64,000 nucleotides of DNA. Source: Lentibacillus lipolyticus (GTDB lineage Bacteria > Bacillota > Bacilli > Bacillales > Amphibacillaceae). Within the stretch, counting starts at the first letter, position 1. Every line of letters begins with the position of its first letter. Below are positions 60,096 through 64,000 of this stretch, one piece after another. Location of the stretch: contig SEIO01000015.1 in assembly GCA_004145795.1 (NCBI GenBank), positions 1 to 64,000 on the forward strand, in the 5' to 3' direction. The translations under genes were made by a program, and so were the position numbers. The notes under the pieces were generated by a model, which saw nothing but the letters and a program-made list of their open reading frames with translations, had not been told where the DNA came from and searched no databases.

Positions 60096-60232
60096 GCACT
60101 AGCCATGTCCAGCTTCGGCGTACTAGTGCCGGCGTTGGCACAGGACGTGCCAAACTTAGCCGGCCAGCGCCTACCCCCTCGAGGTTGATTTTCGGGGGTG
60201 AGCAAGGCGCTTGCGCTATTCTTATCATCATA
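60096..60232. repeat. Short intergenic repeat, copy F, with nested hairpin
   Basis: Contains TGTCCAGCTTCGGCG at the left and GCGCCTACCCCCTCGAG ... AAGGCGCTTGCGC at the right, a repeat type I know from many Bacillaceae. Inserted in it is a nested hairpin: GCCGGC outside, TTGGCAC-AGGAC-GTGCCAA inside (60135-60153), CTTA, GCCGGC. It belongs to the 3' untranslated region of odhB. Confidence 0.7.
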
Positions 60233-60239
60233 AAAGGTA

Positions 60240-61511
60240 TTAACCTTCAAGCAGCAGGTCATAAGGATCTTCAAGCAGTTCTTTAATCCGTACAAGGAAT
60301 TGTACAGCATCTTTCCCATCAACAATCCGGTGGTCATACGACAGTGCCAGGTACATCATTGGACGTACTTCAATCGAATCATCCGGCATAACCATTGGAC
60401 GTTTTTGGATGTTATGCATGCCGAGAATACCGACCTGCGGCGAGTTTAGAATTGGCGTCGACAGCATGGAACCAAACGTTCCGCCGTTCGTAATCGTAAA
60501 CGTTCCGCCCTGCAGTTCATCCAGTGACAACTGTTTATTAATGGCTTTTTTACCTAGGTTGGAAATTTCACGTTCAACTCCGGCAAAGTCCATTTTATCT
60601 GCATCACGGACAACCGGTACGACTAGTCCTTCTTCTGTGGACACAGCAATTCCGATGTCATAGAATTTTTTAAGAACAAGTTCATTGCCTTGAATTTCTG
60701 CATTCAAAAGCGGGAAGTCTTTCAAAGCACCGATGACCGCTTTGGTAAAGAAGGACATGAAGCCTAATTTAACATCATGTTTTTGCACAAAGTTTTCTTT
60801 CCGCTCACTGCGCAGTTTCATGATTGCTGACATGTCAACTTCATTGAACGTCGTTAGCATGGCTGCTTCCTGCTGCACATTAACAAGGCGGTTTGCAATC
60901 GTTTGACGGCGACGGGACATTTTAACCCGTTCAACCGGCTTATCGAACGTCGTTTTTTCCGCTTGTTTTGCTTCTTCCTTCTTGGCTGGTTTAGCTTCTT
61001 TTTGTTCACTGCCACCTTTTGCAGCCGCATCAACGTCTTCCGGACGAATCCGGCCCAATGGATCGCGTGCCTGCACTTTGCTAAGGTCAATGCCCAGTTC
61101 ACGTGCGCGTTTACGGGCAGCAGGCGATGCGATTACATCCGTATTATCAGCTGTTCCGGCTTCAGATTGTGTATCCGCTTGTGCGGCATTTGTTTCCTGT
61201 GGTGCTTCTTCTTTCGATTCAGCCGCAGCATTTGCCGTGTCATCAGATGTTTCGGATGCATCAGCACCAGCTTCCCCATTTTCATCTACTTTCGCAATAA
61301 CGTCGCCGACTTCCACGTCATCGCCTTCTTCAGCGACAATTTCCGTAATAACACCTGCAAAGTCCGTGTTAACTTCGACGTTTACTTTATCTGTCTCCAG
61401 CTCAACAACCGCGTCACCCTTTTCTACTTTGTCACCTTTTTTGACGAGCCATTCGGAAATAGTTCCTTCTGTGATGGATTCCGCAAGCTCCGGTATTTTA
61501 ATTTCGTTCAC
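60240..61511 (-). CDS. odhB: 2-oxoglutarate dehydrogenase E2, dihydrolipoyl succinyltransferase
   Basis: Core of the 2-oxoglutarate dehydrogenase complex, transferring succinyl groups from lipoate to CoA in the TCA cycle. 423 residues. Lipoyl domain 1-78 with lipoylated K42 in ELETDKVNV, an Ala/Glu/Thr-rich acidic linker, the E3-binding domain at about 130-165 ([19 protein letters not shown]), a second linker, and the acyltransferase domain with DHRIVDG (H394, D398). Start is GTG 61511 with AAAGGAGG, overlapping odhA by 14 bases. Confidence 0.95.
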   Translation of the reverse strand: MNEIKIPELAESITEGTISEWLVKKGDKVEKGDAVVELETDKVNVEVNTDFAGVITEIVAEEGDDVEVGDVIAKVDENGEAGADASETSDDTANAAAESKEEAPQETNAAQADTQSEAGTADNTDVIASPAARKRARELGIDLSKVQARDPLGRIRPEDVDAAAKGGSEQKEAKPAKKEEAKQAEKTTFDKPVERVKMSRRRQTIANRLVNVQQEAAMLTTFNEVDMSAIMKLRSERKENFVQKHDVKLGFMSFFTKAVIGALKDFPLLNAEIQGNELVLKKFYDIGIAVSTEEGLVVPVVRDADKMDFAGVEREISNLGKKAINKQLSLDELQGGTFTITNGGTFGSMLSTPILNSPQVGILGMHNIQKRPMVMPDDSIEVRPMMYLALSYDHRIVDGKDAVQFLVRIKELLEDPYDLLLEG

Positions 61512-64000
61512 TGGAATCTCCTCCTTTGGACGGGTTAATTGCTTCCTGAATAATCTGTTTCTGCTCAGTTTTGTCTACATTCGGCTCCCCAACTGCAGGT
61601 GATGCTCGGTGTGGGCGACCAACATAACGCAATGTCTGCCCTTCTTGCAGCAACTCACGCAAGTAATCATCGACAAAATCCCAGCTGCCCATGTTTTGCG
61701 GTTCTTCCTGCACCCATACAATTTCCTCAAGGTTTGGAAGTTCTTTTAATTCCTTTTCAAGCTGCTTTGCCGGGAATGGGTAAATTTGTTCCAATCGAAG
61801 GACACGCAACCAGTCGAACTTTTCGTCCGAGTTGGCCATTGCCTCTTCAATATCAACCATCACCTTGCCGCTGCCAATTAACAGCCGCTTGGCATTTTTC
61901 TTGCTTACTTTCAGGTTCGGCTGCTGGCGTAACGGTTCAAATTTGCCTTCCGTAAATTCCTTCGCCTCCGAGGCAACCCGCTGATTACGCAGCAGGCTTT
62001 TCGGTGTCATCAGTACAAGCGGGCGTGCTTCCTCTCTGCCACGCATAGCAGCCTGCCTGCGAATCAGATGGAAAAATTGTGCGGATGACGTCACATTAGC
62101 AACAATCAGGTTATTTTCCGCTGCAAGCTGCAAAAAGCGCTCGAGACGTGCACTGGAGTGTTCTGGTCCTTGTCCTTCATATCCGTGCGGAAGCAGCATG
62201 ACAAGGTTTGACTTGTCTCCCCATTTAGCTCTTGCCGCGGAAATGAATTGGTCAAAAATCACCTGTCCAGCATTGGCAAAGTCACCGAACTGGGCTTCCC
62301 AGATGACAAGCGTATTAGGTGCCTGAACACTATACCCGTATTCAAAGCCTAAAACACCTGCTTCGGAAAGCGGGCTATTACGGATGTCAAATGAAACTTC
62401 CACACCTTCTATTCCATGAAGCGGGCTGTATGTTTCTCCTGTTTTTTCATCATGGAGAACCATATGTCTGTGTGCGAACGTGCCCCGTTCTGTGTCCTGG
62501 CCAGTCAAGCGAATTGGAATGCCGTCATGAAGAATGGATGCATAAGTCAATGCTTCGCCAGCTCCCCAATCTGCTTTGTTTCCTTCCTCCAGAACATTTT
62601 CTCGCCGTTTAAGAATTCGCTCCAATTTCCTGAACACCGTAAAACCTTCCGGGCGTTTTTGCATGTCCTTATTTAACGCTTTTAAGACCTCTAATGGAAC
62701 TGCTGTTTCGAACTGATCCAGTCCATTTGTCAAAGCGGTTGGCATTCTTTTGGCTTCAGCTTCTCCAGTATCATTTTCTTTCATATTCTCATAAACTTCC
62801 CGCAGTTCAGCTGTAACCTGTTCCTTCATCTTTTTCAGTTCCTCAGATTCAATAACGCCTTCCTGCTCCAGCTTTTCAGCAAAAACTCCGGCAGATGTCG
62901 GACGGTTATCAATGTCCTTGTACAATTGCGGCTGTGTTGCTCTTGGTTCATCCATTTCATTGTGGCCATAACGGCGATAGCCTACGAGATCAATCAAGAA
63001 ATCTTTATGGAATTTCTGACGATATTCATAAGCGATTGTAATGGCGGCAATACAGGCAACCGGGTCGTCCGCATTGACATGAATAATCGGAATTTCAAAT
63101 CCTTTAGCTAAATCACTGGCATAACGAGTGGAACGTCCATCTTGCTGATTCGTTGTATAACCAAGCAGATTATTCGCAATGATGTGCAATGTTCCGCCTG
63201 TCTGATAGCCTGGGAGTCCTTTGAAATTCAACGTTTCCGCTACAACACCTTCACCGATGAATGCAGCATCACCATGGATTAAGACAGGAAGAGCTTTCCT
63301 GAAGTCCTGCTCCGGATAGCCATTTCGGAAGCGGTCATCCTGGCCTGCACGTGCAAATCCTTCAACAACCGGGTTGACGAATTCCAAGTGTGACGGGTTG
63401 TTAGCAAGCGTAATACGCGTTCCGGACTGTTCATCATCCGCTCTGACATCTTTCGTTGCGCCAAAGTGGTACTTCACATCACCAGTCCATCCATAATTAA
63501 TGCCTGTTGAACCTTCCGACGGGATCAGTTCTTTATCAGGCGAATGGTGAAACTCAGAGAATATATTGTCAAACGGTTTACCCAATACGTGTGCCAGGAC
63601 ACTCAGGCGTCCGCGGTGGGCCATCCCCATCATAATATGTTCGATATTGTCTTCAATCGAATTCTGGACAACCTTGTCTAGCATTGGAACCATCGATGCC
63701 AGACCTTCAATGGAGAAGCGCTTCTGGCCGACAAATGTTTTTTGCAGAAACTCCTCAAAGCCTTCTACTTCAGCAAGGCGCTTCAATAACCCTTTTTTCC
63801 GATCATTGGAAAAGCCCTCTAGGAACCGTGCTGATTCAATATAATCAAGAAGCCATGCCCGTTCATCATCCTGGTTAACATGATCATATTCAAAGGTAAT
63901 TGTTCCGGAATACAAGGTCTTCAGCTTTTCAATGACTTCGTATCCATCATCGACACCACTTGGCGCCTGTTCCCACAGCCAAGAAGCTGGTATATCCCGT
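61498..64000 (-). CDS. odhA: 2-oxoglutarate dehydrogenase E1 (5' end outside the window)
   Basis: Thiamine-diphosphate enzyme that decarboxylates 2-oxoglutarate. About 833 residues are visible; the frame is open to the right edge (reading [20 protein letters not shown] at the border), so about 110-120 N-terminal residues are missing. Seen: the [15 protein letters not shown] motif, [16 protein letters not shown] for thiamine binding, the [11 protein letters not shown] region, [11 protein letters not shown], and in the second half [14 protein letters not shown] and the [10 protein letters not shown] area. Directly upstream of odhB and overlapping it, as in B. subtilis odhAB. Confidence 0.95.
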   Translation of the reverse strand, partial: RDIPASWLWEQAPSGVDDGYEVIEKLKTLYSGTITFEYDHVNQDDERAWLLDYIESARFLEGFSNDRKKGLLKRLAEVEGFEEFLQKTFVGQKRFSIEGLASMVPMLDKVVQNSIEDNIEHIMMGMAHRGRLSVLAHVLGKPFDNIFSEFHHSPDKELIPSEGSTGINYGWTGDVKYHFGATKDVRADDEQSGTRITLANNPSHLEFVNPVVEGFARAGQDDRFRNGYPEQDFRKALPVLIHGDAAFIGEGVVAETLNFKGLPGYQTGGTLHIIANNLLGYTTNQQDGRSTRYASDLAKGFEIPIIHVNADDPVACIAAITIAYEYRQKFHKDFLIDLVGYRRYGHNEMDEPRATQPQLYKDIDNRPTSAGVFAEKLEQEGVIESEELKKMKEQVTAELREVYENMKENDTGEAEAKRMPTALTNGLDQFETAVPLEVLKALNKDMQKRPEGFTVFRKLERILKRRENVLEEGNKADWGAGEALTYASILHDGIPIRLTGQDTERGTFAHRHMVLHDEKTGETYSPLHGIEGVEVSFDIRNSPLSEAGVLGFEYGYSVQAPNTLVIWEAQFGDFANAGQVIFDQFISAARAKWGDKSNLVMLLPHGYEGQGPEHSSARLERFLQLAAENNLIVANVTSSAQFFHLIRRQAAMRGREEARPLVLMTPKSLLRNQRVASEAKEFTEGKFEPLRQQPNLKVSKKNAKRLLIGSGKVMVDIEEAMANSDEKFDWLRVLRLEQIYPFPAKQLEKELKELPNLEEIVWVQEEPQNMGSWDFVDDYLRELLQEGQTLRYVGRPHRASPAVGEPNVDKTEQKQIIQEAINPSKGGDSSERN

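Noticed and set aside
1-64000. tRNA or rRNA genes
   Set aside because: No cloverleaf ends, no GTTCGANNC arm in a proper context, and no rRNA conserved stretch were noticed; a tRNAscan run would settle it.

Overview
The window is a stretch of chromosome from a spore-forming, salt-adapted member of the Bacillaceae, of the Virgibacillus / Oceanobacillus / Lentibacillus kind. Evidence: gene order follows the Bacillus subtilis yha/yhe region (hmoB, ecsB-ecsA, hit, trpP, yhaH, yhaI, prsA, yhaL, yhaM, yhaN-yhaO, yhaR, yheA, an alpha/beta SASP, fumarase). Other signs are spore genes, strong AGGAGG ribosome binding sites, frequent GTG/TTG starts, two complete OpuA-type compatible-solute importers with two GbsR-type regulators, and acidic exported proteins. 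No rRNA, tRNA, CRISPR array, prophage or intact insertion sequence was seen. I cannot name a species.

Layout. 0-11 kb: heme oxygenase HmoB, a DsbB/thioredoxin pair, a PAP2 phosphatase, a ferritin-like protein, an M20 amidohydrolase, a Dus enzyme, EcsAB, Hit, TrpP (with a TRAP-binding array over its ribosome binding site) and YhaH. 11-15 kb: opuAA-opuAB-opuAC and a divergent GbsR-type regulator. 15-25 kb: YhaI, DUF3267, PrsA, YhaL, YhaM, a second GbsR-type regulator, the YhaO/YhaN nuclease-ATPase pair and YhaR. 25-33 kb: YheA, SASP, fumarase, phospholipase-C-like protein, two MFS transporters, an IDEAL-domain protein and AzlCD. 33-38 kb: a NarK-type transporter fused to a PAS domain, and an NhaC-type antiporter behind a T-box whose specifier reads as tyrosine. 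38-46 kb: Map, an SDR, a C39-like lipoprotein, a dipeptidase, and a yrrT-luxS-mccA-mccB operon for recycling S-adenosylhomocysteine to cysteine. 46-52 kb: YhcN/YlaJ lipoprotein, YhdB, SigI-RsgI, an HtrA-like protease without PDZ domain, a second NarK with an FNR box, and a carbonic anhydrase. 52-64 kb: a second OpuA-type operon in the reverse gene order, a second-type MurG, a nucleoside transporter, a heptad-repeat protein, and odhA-odhB (odhA runs off the right edge).

Most genes are ordinary housekeeping or accessory genes. The most unusual material is between genes. A family of composite intergenic repeats (about 100-260, 2680-3150, 10590-11045, 46042-46337, 59700-60000, 60096-60232) keeps core sequences but has different, still self-complementary stems in each copy. 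Small hairpins with a constant AGGAC loop and covarying stems are nested inside. One member behaves like a MITE and carries a -10 element at a fixed distance from its terminal repeat; a solo copy of that end lies at 35537. Two tandem arrays (62-64 bp at 8325-8512; 42 bp at 32321-32530) add to this.

The other points I would look at first are the NarK-PAS fusion, the 48-codon reading frame coupled to opuAA by an ATGA overlap, the TRAP array on trpP, the tyrosine-type T-box on the antiporter, and luxS occupying the slot where B. subtilis has mtnN.
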